A stretch of 64,000 nt of DNA from Sedimentibacter acidaminivorans (GCF_017873955.1 NZ_JAGGKS010000001.1:434001-498000); one strand, 5' to 3'. Counted from the stretch's first letter, positions 16,743-26,320 are shown. Notes: generated by a model from the sequence alone, not told the origin. Program-made: numbers and translations.

Positions 16743-17198
16743 TCAATCAATTTCTATGTGAGTTTCTTCAAGATACTCACATACCTGTTCGAATAAAACA
16801 ATTAATTTTCTACACTGTTCTTCTCCTAATTTTTCAACAAGGCCTTTAAATAGAACATTTAAATGATCTGTAGCTTTTTTAACTATTTTTTCGCCTTTGT
16901 CTGTTAGGGTAATATCGACAAATCTTTTGTCATTGGAATCAACAGCTCTTTCAACATACCCATTTTCATTCAAATTTTTAATAAGCTGGGTGACTGTCGG
17001 AGAAGTGACATGCATTCTCTTACTTATTTCTGAAACAGTAATGGCCTCATTTCCCTCAAGAGACAGATTCTTAATACAGAGCAAAATACGTGCTTCACTT
17101 CTTTTTACTCCCAATACTGGCTGTTTACGCCATTCAGCTTTCGCCAAGCGATCTAAAGTCTCTGCAAACCCTTGAATATCTATGTTTGATCCTTCCAA
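16743..17198 (-). CDS. MarR-family transcriptional regulator
   Basis: About 151 residues. I prefer the TTG start at 17198 because GAGGTG lies 6 bases before it; the ATG nine bases upstream sits almost on top of that site. The central winged helix reads ARILLCIKNLS, ITVSEISKRMHVTSPTVTQLIKNLNENGYVER and the wing DSNDKRFVDITLTDKG, diagnostic of MarR. Such dimers repress transporters or stress genes and release on ligand binding. The next gene upstream in the same direction encodes a small membrane protein, a possible target. Confidence 0.88.
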   Translation of the reverse strand: MEGSNIDIQGFAETLDRLAKAEWRKQPVLGVKRSEARILLCIKNLSLEGNEAITVSEISKRMHVTSPTVTQLIKNLNENGYVERAVDSNDKRFVDITLTDKGEKIVKKATDHLNVLFKGLVEKLGEEQCRKLIVLFEQVCEYLEETHIEID

Positions 17199-17353
17199 AA
17201 CATTCACCTCGTTTTTAATTCATACATCAATTTACAGTCATTATACCTCGTTTATAAGAAAAGTTCAACAAAATTACATTATTTATTATCCAAATTTGTA
17301 AAGCTACTTATTTCCATTCATGACCTTCAAATCATAATAATGTCTAAAAAAAT

Positions 17354-17737
17354 CTATGCCGCTTTTAGTTTATTTTTTTTATCTTTTATAACAATAAAGA
17401 AAATGGTAATGAAAATCACGCCTGAAATCAAAATTATAATACTTCTTGGTAAATAAGCGGAATTCATGCTTAGTAAAACTTCATTTCTAAACCAAGATTG
17501 AAATGGAAGACCTATACCAAGTAAAACTCCAAAGAAAAGAACCTTACTTTTCCAACCTTTGCCCTTCATTTTCTTAATCGAATTATTAACAAACAATCTT
17601 AGCACACCTAAACCACAACCAACTGCAAAGAATATTAATAAAAAGAACCTTATGTCTTCATTTACAATAAATGCCTTGCAAATCATGCCTAATGCGATTA
17701 AGAACATACTCACCATAACAAAATATAATTTTTTCAC
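17354..17737 (-). CDS. Small four-helix membrane protein, unknown function
   Basis: 127 residues with four hydrophobic segments (about 5-22, 30-48, 65-82, 98-118) and short positive loops (KKMKGKGWKSK; C-terminal KDKKNKLKAA). I do not recognise the family. It is expressed from a clear promoter 150 bp upstream that carries a perfect 17-bp palindrome, and MarR is encoded next downstream, so it may be a ligand-regulated membrane protein. The RBS is weak but GAGGTGAA is present. Confidence 0.65.
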   Translation of the reverse strand: MKKLYFVMVSMFLIALGMICKAFIVNEDIRFFLLIFFAVGCGLGVLRLFVNNSIKKMKGKGWKSKVLFFGVLLGIGLPFQSWFRNEVLLSMNSAYLPRSIIILISGVIFITIFFIVIKDKKNKLKAA

Positions 17738-17846
17738 TATTATTCACCTCAACCTTTATTTTTATATGCCTAACGAATTTTCTTACAATTATAAATAGAA
17801 AAATTATGAAAACTAATTCCTCTAGTAGAGAAGTTCATTCAGCTAT

Positions 17847-17919
17847 CTCCAGAATAGATAGGTAGATAACCTATCTATTCTGGAGTGTATATCTTACTAT
17901 ATTATAAAGAATTCGTCAA
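17847..17919 (-). promoter_or_regulatory. Promoter followed by a perfect 17-bp palindromic operator
   Basis: On the minus strand TTGACG (17919-17914), 17 bases and TAAGAT (17896-17891) form a promoter. Directly downstream lies an inverted repeat with 17-bp perfect arms (CTCCAGAATAGATAGGT at 17847-17863, complement at 17869-17885) and a 5-base centre. No T-run follows, so a protein-binding site fits better than a terminator. The nearby MarR product is a candidate binder. Confidence 0.65.
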
Positions 17920-18021
17920 GGACTAATATTTTTAGTCTGATTTTATTTTTTCAAGCTTTTCTATACACTTAGGGCAAGTCGCATGGACCCTTAGGTTAGA
18001 GTCGTATTGTAGTTTACTCAC

Positions 18022-18062
18022 AAAAAAACGAGATAATTTCAATAATTATCTCGTTTTTTTTC
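18022..18062. terminator. Bidirectional intrinsic terminator
   Basis: Arms AACGAGATAATT and AATTATCTCGTT are flanked by A7 on the left and T9 on the right. On the minus strand it would stop read-through from pckG, which ends 140 bp away. Confidence 0.75.
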
Positions 18063-18172
18063 TTCTTAATATTTAACATTTGAGCAAACTGCAAAATCGC
18101 CCCTGAAGAATGAAGCCATGGCTACTTATCTTGTTTATGTTTGAATAACGCTAAGCGCCTCCACAAAGTGGC

Positions 18173-18197
18173 TTGTCAAACAAAAATAACCATCCCC
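18173..18197 (+). repeat. Degenerate copy of the RAYT terminal repeat
   Basis: TTGTCAAACAAAAATAACCATCCCC matches the right end of the intact element (TTTGTCAAACAAAAAGAACC and on) with a few substitutions. No transposase sequence is attached, so it is a solo, decayed end just downstream of pckG. Confidence 0.6.
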
Positions 18198-18201
18198 TTA
18201 A

Positions 18202-19971
18202 TTATATAAAATTATTTTTAAGGACTTCAAGTTCTTGTTTTAGTTCTTTTGGTAATCTTTCACCAAATGAACTGTAGAATTCTTCTATTCCCTCTATATT
18301 CTTAGCCCATGATTCTTTATCAATATCTAGTAACTCATTTAATTTATCCGCTGTTAAATCAAGTCCTTCTAAGTTTATATCTTCTGCCTTAGGCAAGAAG
18401 CCTATAGGTGATTCCACGGCTTCAACTTCATTCTCACATCTTTTTATTATCCAATCTATAACTCTAAAATTCTCACTATATCCTGGCCAGATGAATCCGC
18501 CCTTATCATTTGTACGGAACCAATTAACGTGGAATATTTTCGGAGGATTTGGTGTTTTCTTACCTATTTCCAACCAATGACCAAAATAATCTCCCATATG
18601 GTAACCGCAAAATGGAAGCATAGCCATTGGGTCTCTTCTAACTACGCCAACTTTTCCAGTAGCAGCCGCCGTTGTTTCAGATGCCATTGTTGAGCCAACA
18701 AATACCCCATGTTGCCAATTTCTTGATTGATAAACTAATGGTGCAGTTTTAGCTCGTCTTCCACCAAATATTATAGCCGAAATCGGTACTCCCTCTGGAG
18801 ACTCCCATTCTGGGGAAATGCTTGGACAATTTTTAGCTGGAGCTGTAAATCTTGAATTTGGATGTGCTCCTTTTTCTTTAGATTTTTTTCCGTTCCATGG
18901 GTTTCCTTTCCAATCAAGTCCGTTTTCAGGTGGATTATTATCGAGTCTTTCCCACCAGACTGTTTCATCATCTAAATTTATTGCTACATTTGTAAATATT
19001 GTATCTTTGTATGTTGATGTTAGTGCATTTGGATTGGATTTTTTATTTGTGCCAGGTGCAACTCCAAAAAATCCTGCTTCTGGATTTATAGCCCACAGCC
19101 TACCATCTTCTCTTATCCTTAGCCATGCTATATCGTCTCCTACTGTCCATACCTTATATCCCTTTGATCTATATCCTTCTGGAGGTATAAGCATAGCTAA
19201 ATTGGTCTTCCCACATGCTGACGGGAATGCAGCTGTAACATACTTAACCTCTCCTTTTGGATTTTCTATCCCTAGAATAAGCATGTGCTCTGCCATCCAG
19301 TTTTCCTTTAAACCTTGATATGATGCAATACGAAGTGCAAAACACTTTTTCCCTAATAAAACATTTCCTCCGTATGCTGAATTACATGACCAAATTGTAT
19401 TATCTTCAGGGAAATGAAATATATATCTATTATTTTCATCTAAATTGCATTTAGAATGAACACCCTTTACAAAATCCTTTGAATCTCCTAGAACATTCAA
19501 AATCTTTTGTCCAACTCTTGTCATTATGCTCATATTTAAAACAACATATATTGAATCTGTAATTTCAAAACCAATTTTAGCAAATGGTGAACCAACTGGT
19601 CCCATTGAATATGGAATTATGTACATTGTACGGTCCATCATAGAATTTTCAAATATTTTTTTACCAAGCTTGTATGCTTCTGAAGGCTTCATCCAAATAT
19701 TAGTAGGTCCTGCATCTATTTCTTTTTCCGAACATATAAGGGTTCTGTTTTCCATACGTGCTACATCATTTGGTTTAGTTCTATGATAGTAACATCCTGG
19801 GTATTTGTCTTGATTTAATAGTCTAATCTCTCCTGTCCTGCATGCTTCTTCACGCAAAGCAGTTAATTGCTCATCGCTACCGTCAATCCATATTACATTT
19901 GCAGGCTTTGTCATTAAAATTACATCATCTATCCATTTTAAAACATCTACGTTATTAGTTTGAGATTTCAT
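18202..19971 (-). CDS. pckG: Phosphoenolpyruvate carboxykinase (GTP)
   Basis: 589 residues, the usual length of the GTP-dependent enzyme. GAGGAG precedes the ATG. Motifs: the P-loop SACGKTNLAM (251-260), GDDIAWLRI with metal-binding Asp, FFGVAPGTN, FTAPAKNCPS, the substrate loop Arg in IFGGRRAKTAPLVYQ, and FRTNDKGGFIWPG. It interconverts oxaloacetate plus GTP with PEP, CO2 and GDP in the cytosol; in amino-acid-fermenting anaerobes it can serve gluconeogenesis or anaplerosis. It stands alone with its own promoter. It belongs to the GTP type and not the ATP type usual in many Clostridia. Confidence 0.97.
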   Translation of the reverse strand: MKSQTNNVDVLKWIDDVILMTKPANVIWIDGSDEQLTALREEACRTGEIRLLNQDKYPGCYYHRTKPNDVARMENRTLICSEKEIDAGPTNIWMKPSEAYKLGKKIFENSMMDRTMYIIPYSMGPVGSPFAKIGFEITDSIYVVLNMSIMTRVGQKILNVLGDSKDFVKGVHSKCNLDENNRYIFHFPEDNTIWSCNSAYGGNVLLGKKCFALRIASYQGLKENWMAEHMLILGIENPKGEVKYVTAAFPSACGKTNLAMLIPPEGYRSKGYKVWTVGDDIAWLRIREDGRLWAINPEAGFFGVAPGTNKKSNPNALTSTYKDTIFTNVAINLDDETVWWERLDNNPPENGLDWKGNPWNGKKSKEKGAHPNSRFTAPAKNCPSISPEWESPEGVPISAIIFGGRRAKTAPLVYQSRNWQHGVFVGSTMASETTAAATGKVGVVRRDPMAMLPFCGYHMGDYFGHWLEIGKKTPNPPKIFHVNWFRTNDKGGFIWPGYSENFRVIDWIIKRCENEVEAVESPIGFLPKAEDINLEGLDLTADKLNELLDIDKESWAKNIEGIEEFYSSFGERLPKELKQELEVLKNNFI

Positions 19972-20053
19972 ACTTGCTCCTCATGTATAATTTTTATGTG
20001 TTATATTATTTCAAAAATTTCTTAATTGTGTTATAATATATACAACCTAAAGT

Positions 20054-20082
20054 ATTATATAATGAGTTTATTTCACATGCAA
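20054..20082 (-). promoter_or_regulatory. Promoter of pckG
   Basis: Minus-strand TTGCAT (20082-20077), 17-base spacer, TATAAT (20059-20054). The start would lie near 20047, about 75 nt before the pckG ATG. Confidence 0.65.
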
Positions 20083-20160
20083 TACGTAATATTTATTTCG
20101 TTATTAGTAAACTTTTAGCCTAATTAACTTAAAATAAATAAGAATTAATAACACAAACAA

Positions 20161-20185
20161 AAAAACATTCACAATGAATGTTTTT
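20161..20185. terminator. Intrinsic terminator of the NhaC gene
   Basis: Arms AAAAACATTCA and TGAATGTTTTT with a three-base loop. On the minus strand it directly follows the nhaC stop. Confidence 0.7.
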
Positions 20186-20191
20186 AATAAT

Positions 20192-21547
20192 TTATTTATG
20201 TTTTCTATATAATACAAATGCAACAACTATTGTCATAATTGGACATAAATAACATAAGACTGCATATGGAGCATATTGATTAGCTGAAATACCTGTTGTG
20301 GATTTAATTATAAAGGAATTTACATTCCAAGCCATCAATGGTGCTATAATTATTCCAGTATCAGAAATCGTTCTAGCAAGAACGGTGTTATCAAGATTTA
20401 ATTCTTTATATTTATCTTGCAAAATTCGTCCAGGAAGTATTATACCCACAGTTTGATCACATGTAATTGCAGTCATAAAACTACTTATAAGTCCTGTTCT
20501 AATAATTAAACTCGTTTTTAATTTTACGCCTGCCATAAGTTTTTCCATTAAAGGCAGCAATATACCGCATTTTTCAAATAACTTAACTAAAACAACGCCT
20601 CCAATAACTACTAATATTACTTCTATCATAGAAAACATGCCACCACTAATCAACATATCATTTAATTGTTGTGATGATGTGTTACCGTGATAACCAAATA
20701 AAATCCCTTTCATTACTTCAAATAGTGTCATGTGCTGAAATAAAATGCTCAATATTATTCCTATAAAAAGACCTATACTTATAGTTATTATTAAGTTAAT
20801 ACCTACTATAGATAAAACTATTACTACTACTGGCAATGATAGTAATATCAACGAAGTATTAAATCCTTCTGAAATTGAATTTTTATAAAGTAAAAGCTGG
20901 CTGTAATCCCCATTTGAATATTGAAGTCCTATTATGTAATATATAATTGCTGTAATAATTAATAAAGGAATTAAAGATACCATTAGTCCTTTAATAATTT
21001 CCTTATAATTCTTATTAACGGTTGCCATAATCAAATTTACAAGTCCTGATAAAGGCGAAACTTTGTCTGCTATAAATGCACCAGAAATTAAAACTCCCAC
21101 CATTACTTCAGCAGGTATCCCCAGTCCTAAGCCTATTCCATTTAACGCTATACCTACTGTACTCATAGTTCCCACAGCAGTACCCATAAATAAAGATACT
21201 AATCCCATAATGATAAAGGCAGCCATTAAAAAATTAATACCCTCCATATAAGTAAATCCATAATACATAATAGTCGGAACTACTCCAGAGGAAAGCCATA
21301 TTGATGTTGTAGCCCCAATCAATAAAATTACAAGGCATAATTTTTTAACTTCCAATAATGATAATATATTTATTGCCATGAGTTCTTTAATACTAAATCC
21401 GCTTTTAATAAGCACTATCATTGTAAAAACAATGCCTAAAATAAATCCTATATATAGTGGTATTGATAATATAATACTTCCTACTATAAAAACTATGCTA
21501 ATCCCCATTATAATTAATGGATTAATAATCAAATCTTTTTTGCCCAA
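20192..21547 (-). CDS. nhaC: NhaC-family Na+/H+ antiporter
   Basis: 451 residues with about eleven to twelve hydrophobic helices. Landmarks of the NhaC group are GTAVGTMSTVGIALNGIGLGLGI, ISGAFIADKVSPLSGLVNL (polar residues in the transport core), CDQTVGIILPGRI, and SDTGIIIAPLMAWNVN. It should exchange cytoplasmic Na+ (or an organic anion pair such as malate/lactate in MleN-type relatives) for protons across the membrane. Short divergent intergenic regions on both sides suggest its own transcription unit. Confidence 0.88.
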   Translation of the reverse strand: MGKKDLIINPLIIMGISIVFIVGSIILSIPLYIGFILGIVFTMIVLIKSGFSIKELMAINILSLLEVKKLCLVILLIGATTSIWLSSGVVPTIMYYGFTYMEGINFLMAAFIIMGLVSLFMGTAVGTMSTVGIALNGIGLGLGIPAEVMVGVLISGAFIADKVSPLSGLVNLIMATVNKNYKEIIKGLMVSLIPLLIITAIIYYIIGLQYSNGDYSQLLLYKNSISEGFNTSLILLSLPVVVIVLSIVGINLIITISIGLFIGIILSILFQHMTLFEVMKGILFGYHGNTSSQQLNDMLISGGMFSMIEVILVVIGGVVLVKLFEKCGILLPLMEKLMAGVKLKTSLIIRTGLISSFMTAITCDQTVGIILPGRILQDKYKELNLDNTVLARTISDTGIIIAPLMAWNVNSFIIKSTTGISANQYAPYAVLCYLCPIMTIVVAFVLYRKHK

Positions 21548-21682
21548 TTTTTCACCTCAAATTACTCTAATTAATACAACTCCATATTACTATACATGTA
21601 ACTCTCGAAAATAGTACAATTTAAAGTAATCCATAAATTTAATTTTCAAAAAAACTATAAATTAAATACAATTGTTTTTAAT

Positions 21683-22480
21683 TTATACATGAATTGTTTT
21701 TATATCTGACAAAGTCACTTTACCACCAATTGTTGCTTTAACTACTTTACCTTTTTCTTTATATACCTTAGTTTCTATAATTCCGCCAGGCTGATAAATA
21801 TCATATGTAAAAACACCATCTTTTTCATTTTTAGCTAAATATATTGCTATAGATATTGACCCTGATCCACAACTTCTCTCATATACAAGACTATCAGTTT
21901 CTCTAACATATACCACAGGAGTTATATATAATTTATCTGATTTTAAGAACATAAGCCCAAATGCTTCAGAATTGTATTTATTTATTACTTCTTTTTTAAC
22001 TTTTTCATACATTTCATTGCTCACTTCTTCATCTTCTACAATAACATGAACTATACCTTCAAATACTATGACAGGTAGAAGTTGTCCATTAACTAACTTT
22101 ATATAATCAATCACTTTTGGTAAAGGCATTGATGTTCTTGCATAATCATTTGTTACATTTGTTTCAACATCTAAAGTATTAGAACAACCACTTATTTCAA
22201 CAGTAATTGTTTTTTCAGAAGTTTCACCATTTTTATTAGCTATATAAAGACCAAAGCTTCTAGTGGCATTTCCACAAAATTCTCCACCCATCATCTCCAA
22301 TCTAAGTTCACCACCAACAGTAGGTTTTTTAATAAAGCCAACTTGCTCTATACCAAATTCCTTTATGTCCATTAACTTATTCGCTAAATATATATAGTTA
22401 CTTTTTTCAATATTTTGGTCAAGTACAAAAGCTGTTATATTTCCTGCTGGATTTGCTATTACAACACTAAATTTGCTCAT
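21683..22480 (-). CDS. DapF-fold amino-acid racemase/epimerase (histidine-racemase-like)
   Basis: About 265 residues; I use the ATG at 22480 (MSKFSVV), since the TTG four codons upstream sits against the AAAGG site. Both cofactor-free catalytic cysteines are visible in the two pseudo-symmetric halves: GGEFCGNATRSFG and YERSCGSGSISIA. The protein lacks several DAP-specific residues of true DapF and no lysine genes adjoin it. The CntK/HisR branch of this fold racemises histidine or related amino acids, which is the nearest match I can suggest, though the substrate is inferred. The DUF554 gene lies upstream, 52 bp away, same strand. Confidence 0.78.
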   Translation of the reverse strand: MSKFSVVIANPAGNITAFVLDQNIEKSNYIYLANKLMDIKEFGIEQVGFIKKPTVGGELRLEMMGGEFCGNATRSFGLYIANKNGETSEKTITVEISGCSNTLDVETNVTNDYARTSMPLPKVIDYIKLVNGQLLPVIVFEGIVHVIVEDEEVSNEMYEKVKKEVINKYNSEAFGLMFLKSDKLYITPVVYVRETDSLVYERSCGSGSISIAIYLAKNEKDGVFTYDIYQPGGIIETKVYKEKGKVVKATIGGKVTLSDIKTIHV

Positions 22481-22532
22481 ATTATAACACAACCTTTCGT
22501 ATATTTTATTTTTTCTAAAGTACTTAAATTGG

Positions 22533-23210
22533 TTATTTAAAAATCATAAAATATATAATAGGTATAAAAACAGCTGGTATCATATTACCAACTTTTATCC
22601 TTTTTATTTCTAAGAAATTGAGCGCAATAGCCATAATCAAAACACCACCAATTGCTGTCATTTCGCTAACAACAACATCGCTAAGTACCGATTGTAAAAA
22701 CTGTGCCAACATGGTAATGGATCCCTGATAAATAAATACACTAACACTTGATAATACAACTCCAATACCCATTGTAACTGCCATAGTTATTGAAATAATA
22801 CCATCTAGTACCGCTTTAGAAAACAATATTTCATGATTACCTGTTAAGCCACTTTGTATTGAACCAACAATTGCCATAGAACCAACACAATATATAAGTG
22901 TACAAGAAACAAATCCTTGTGTTATATTACTATCTTTATTTTTAAATTTACTTTCTACAAATTTTCCTAGTTTGTCCAACTTTCCTTCAATATTAACAAG
23001 TTCACCTATTAGGGTCCCTAAAATTAACGAAACAATCAAGAGAGTTAGGTTTTCTCCTACCAAACTAAGCTTTATTCCTACAAGTAATACTGCCATAGCA
23101 GATGCTTTTAACATTGAATCTGAAAGCCTTGCGGGTATAATGTTTTTAAAAAAGAATCCAGTCAATCCTCCAACTACTATTGCTAATGAATTTACTATTG
23201 TACCTAACAT
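22533..23210 (-). CDS. DUF554 family membrane protein
   Basis: About 225 residues, start at 23210 (MLGTIVNSLAIVVGGLTGFF) with AAAGGA 9 bases upstream. Six or seven hydrophobic helices and the family signature region TQGFVSCTLIYCVGSMAIVG identify DUF554 (YdfK-like). The function of the family is not established; transport has been proposed. It lies between rsmI (19 bp upstream) and the racemase gene, likely in one transcript. Confidence 0.88.
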   Translation of the reverse strand: MLGTIVNSLAIVVGGLTGFFFKNIIPARLSDSMLKASAMAVLLVGIKLSLVGENLTLLIVSLILGTLIGELVNIEGKLDKLGKFVESKFKNKDSNITQGFVSCTLIYCVGSMAIVGSIQSGLTGNHEILFSKAVLDGIISITMAVTMGIGVVLSSVSVFIYQGSITMLAQFLQSVLSDVVVSEMTAIGGVLIMAIALNFLEIKRIKVGNMIPAVFIPIIYFMIFK

Positions 23211-23229
23211 TATAATCAATCCTTTCTAG

Positions 23230-24102
23230 TTAGCTTTGAAAATCTTCTATGAATTTTTTTACTTCCAATGAAGCTTTATACACTTCATTTTTTGTTCCCA
23301 TACCATCCTCAACAGTTTCATTTACCGCCTCTTTTAAAGAATATTCTTTATTTATCAATTTGTCAAATATAATTCCATGTATTCCAACTCCTAAATCAGA
23401 AGATTTGTCTGTTTCCTCGTAATCATTATTATATCCAACAACTACATATTCGCCTCTTTCTACATCTACATGATTTTTTAGTTTTTCTAATACAGTATCT
23501 ATATCACCATAAAAAGAATTTTCATGAAGCTTTGATAACTCCTTGCAAACACACAATTTTGAATTAGGCATATGATTCTTAATATTTTCAACTAATTTAA
23601 TTATGCGCTTTGGAGATTCATATATTACAAATGTTTTTATTGGATTTTGAGAAATTTTATTTAAATCTTCACCCATTTCACTTTTCTTTTTACGAAGGAA
23701 CCCATAAAAAGCAAATTGATTTGTATCTATACCCGCTACCGAAAGTGCTATGGTAACAGCAGAGGCTCCAGCTAATCCTATGACCTCGATTCCATTTTCT
23801 CTAGCTAATTTTACAATTTCATATCCTGGGTCCGATATGCATGGTGTCCCCGCATCTGTTACAATTGCAACATTTTTTTCATTGCTTAATATTTCATTTA
23901 TAATTTCTTCACTTCGCATCTTTTCATTAAATTTGTGATATGATATAAGATGAGTTTTAATATCGAAAAAATTTAATAGCTTTAATGTATGTCTAGTGTC
24001 TTCTGCTGCTATTAAATCGCACTCTTTTAATGTTTCTATTGCTCTTTCCGTCATATCTTTTAGATTTCCAATAGGTGTAGGTACTATATATAATTTACTC
24101 AT
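23230..24102 (-). CDS. rsmI: 16S rRNA (cytidine-1402 2'-O)-methyltransferase RsmI
   Basis: 290 residues of the tetrapyrrole-methylase fold. Motifs: LYIVPTPIGNLKDMTERAIE at the N-terminus, AAEDTRHT, VTDAGTPCISDPG, and FVIYESPKRI. RsmI adds the 2'-O-methyl to C1402 of 16S rRNA in the decoding centre, complementing the N4 methylation by RsmH. Its start overlaps the recQ stop by 8 bp, so translation is coupled. C-terminal residues 230-290 form the usual small helical tail. Confidence 0.95.
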   Translation of the reverse strand: MSKLYIVPTPIGNLKDMTERAIETLKECDLIAAEDTRHTLKLLNFFDIKTHLISYHKFNEKMRSEEIINEILSNEKNVAIVTDAGTPCISDPGYEIVKLARENGIEVIGLAGASAVTIALSVAGIDTNQFAFYGFLRKKKSEMGEDLNKISQNPIKTFVIYESPKRIIKLVENIKNHMPNSKLCVCKELSKLHENSFYGDIDTVLEKLKNHVDVERGEYVVVGYNNDYEETDKSSDLGVGIHGIIFDKLINKEYSLKEAVNETVEDGMGTKNEVYKASLEVKKFIEDFQS

Positions 24103-26320
24103 TACTATCTCCTGTCAAGCTATATTTACATAATGCAAACTTTATTTCAGTGTATGTTATATCTGGTGGCAATGCTTCTTTAATTGGTTTTAGCTTATCT
24201 CCACCTATGTCTTTATAAATTTTTATTATAAGCTCTTCTTTATCCGATGATACAAAATCACTAAATTTTATTTCATATCCTAATTTGGCACAATAAATTA
24301 AATGACTTTCTATTGTAACTGCACTTAGAGCCCTTTGGGATGCTATTTCCTTAATAGTCTTGCCTTCTTGATACATTTTATAAGTAATTGTCCTTGTATC
24401 TTCCTTAATTTCTTTAGTTCCATTAGCATCTTTGTTTATGACTTTATTATTTTTATTATTGCTTAAATTATGACTTTCTAAATTATCATCTAAATCATCA
24501 TTACTAGGTTTTATTATATTTATATCAAGGTCATTTTTGTCAATATAGTTTTTTATTACTTCTATAAATTTACTTCCATATTTTTCAGCTTTGTGTTCTC
24601 CAACTCCTACTACTTTAAGAATTTCAGTTTTATTTAATGGATATTTAACACACATATCTTTTAGAGTTGCATCAGAAAACACCACAAATGGTGGAACTTT
24701 TAAACTATCAGCAATTTCTTTTCTTAATTTTCTGAGCATTTCAAACAAATCATGTTCATAAACAATTGACGTATTGTCTTCTTTAGTTCTTTTATTGAAT
24801 ACTTTCTTGATGTATACTTCCTTTTTACCTCTCAAAACAGCATTACCTTGTGCAGAAATATTTAAAACAGGATATTTATCACCTGTAATATTTATAAACC
24901 CGTCAGAAATCAAATAAGAAATCATTTCTTTTAGTGTTTCTTTATCATAATCTTTCATTATTCCATATGTACTAAGCTGATTGAATTTAAAGCTTTTTAT
25001 TCTTTGGCTGTTACTTCCCCTAAGAACATCTATTACTACATTTCCACCAAACCTCTCTCCCATCCTATATATACATGATAATATTTTTTGAGATTCTAGA
25101 GTAATATCCTTTTTCTCTATTTCGCTTAAACAATTGCTGCAGTTATTACAGTTTTCTTTATTGTAGCTATCATCGAAATAGCTTATCAAATGCTTTCTTA
25201 AACATTTATCAGTATTGCAATAATTAGTCATATCTCTAAGTTTTGCATATTCATTTGTTTTACTGCTTATGTCTCCACTGCTTTCTATAAGGAAGTTGTT
25301 CATCACTATATCCGATGGACTATACAGTAAAATACATTCTGATGGTTCTCTATCACGTCCTGCCCTGCCTGCCTCTTGATAGTAGCTTTCTATATTTTTA
25401 GGCATGTTGTAATGAATTACATATCTAATATCAAGTTTATCAATACCCATGCCAAATGCATTTGTTGCAACTATAATGTCTACATTATCAAACAAAAAAT
25501 CTTCTTGGTTTTTGTTTCTCTCTGCATCACTTAATCCAGCATGGTATTTAACAGCTTTATGCCCTGCAGCGACTAGTTTATTGCATACTTCATCAGTCAA
25601 TTTTCTTGTTAGGCAATAAACGATACCTGATTTACCTTTGTTTTGCTCAACATAATTTAAAACATATGGAACTTTCTTATTAATTTTAACCACTTCAAAT
25701 TTTAGGTTTTCTCTGTCAAATCCTGTTATTATTTCAAAGGGATTTTCCAGACCTATGAGTTTATTTATATCTTCTTTAACAGAAGGAGTTGCAGTTGCAG
25801 TAAAAGCTGATACTATAGGCTTTTTACCGGATATGTCCCTTAAATTTTTAATTTTTAAGTAACTCGGTCTGAAATCATGACCCCATTGAGAAACACAATG
25901 AGCCTCATCTACCGCTATCATAGTAATAGTAATATTTTTTAATAGATCTATAAAGTTTTCTGATTCTAACCGCTCTGGAGCAACATAAAGTAACTTGTAG
26001 TTATTGCTTGCTGCTTCAAACATTATGCGTCTTATTTCACCTAATGGCAATGAACTATTGATAAATGCTGCTTTAATACCTAATTGCTGCAAAGTATCTA
26101 CTTGATCTTTCATGAGTGATATAAGTGGTGAAATAACAATTACAGTCCCTTCCATCATCAATGCTGGTATTTGATAACAAATAGATTTGCCTCCACCTGT
26201 AGGCATTATTGCCAAGACATCTTTTTTCAACAATATGTTTTCTATTATTTCTTTTTGTCCCTCTCTAAAAGTATCATATCCAAAATATTTTTTTAGTAAT
26301 TCTACAGCTTGACCTAGCAT
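24095..26320 (-). CDS. recQ: ATP-dependent DNA helicase RecQ
   Basis: 741 residues from the ATG at 26320 (MLGQAVELLKKYFGYD), supported by GAGGGG 7 bases before. Domains in order: SF2 helicase with MPTGGGKSICYQ (Walker A), VDEAHCVSQWGHDFRP (DEAH plus RecQ aromatic loop), AFTATATPSV, and the second RecA lobe ending YYQEAGRAGRD; the zinc-binding/winged-helix RQC region with Cys pairs (CNTDKCLRKH, CNNCSNC); an HRDC domain (about residues 515-595); and a C-terminal helix-turn-helix extension (TITYKMYQEGKTIKEIASQ). RecQ unwinds DNA in recombination and repair. It is co-transcribed with rsmI. Confidence 0.95.
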   Translation of the reverse strand: MLGQAVELLKKYFGYDTFREGQKEIIENILLKKDVLAIMPTGGGKSICYQIPALMMEGTVIVISPLISLMKDQVDTLQQLGIKAAFINSSLPLGEIRRIMFEAASNNYKLLYVAPERLESENFIDLLKNITITMIAVDEAHCVSQWGHDFRPSYLKIKNLRDISGKKPIVSAFTATATPSVKEDINKLIGLENPFEIITGFDRENLKFEVVKINKKVPYVLNYVEQNKGKSGIVYCLTRKLTDEVCNKLVAAGHKAVKYHAGLSDAERNKNQEDFLFDNVDIIVATNAFGMGIDKLDIRYVIHYNMPKNIESYYQEAGRAGRDREPSECILLYSPSDIVMNNFLIESSGDISSKTNEYAKLRDMTNYCNTDKCLRKHLISYFDDSYNKENCNNCSNCLSEIEKKDITLESQKILSCIYRMGERFGGNVVIDVLRGSNSQRIKSFKFNQLSTYGIMKDYDKETLKEMISYLISDGFINITGDKYPVLNISAQGNAVLRGKKEVYIKKVFNKRTKEDNTSIVYEHDLFEMLRKLRKEIADSLKVPPFVVFSDATLKDMCVKYPLNKTEILKVVGVGEHKAEKYGSKFIEVIKNYIDKNDLDINIIKPSNDDLDDNLESHNLSNNKNNKVINKDANGTKEIKEDTRTITYKMYQEGKTIKEIASQRALSAVTIESHLIYCAKLGYEIKFSDFVSSDKEELIIKIYKDIGGDKLKPIKEALPPDITYTEIKFALCKYSLTGDSNE

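Noticed and set aside
17932-18021. 29-codon frame on the minus strand starting with GTG and containing CPKC
   Set aside because: No ribosome site, it starts inside a terminator and I recognise no homologue; it may be the tail of a lost gene but cannot be supported.
18818-19318. 166-codon plus-strand frame
   Set aside because: Antisense to pckG with a hydrophobic, low-complexity reading; a shadow of the real gene.
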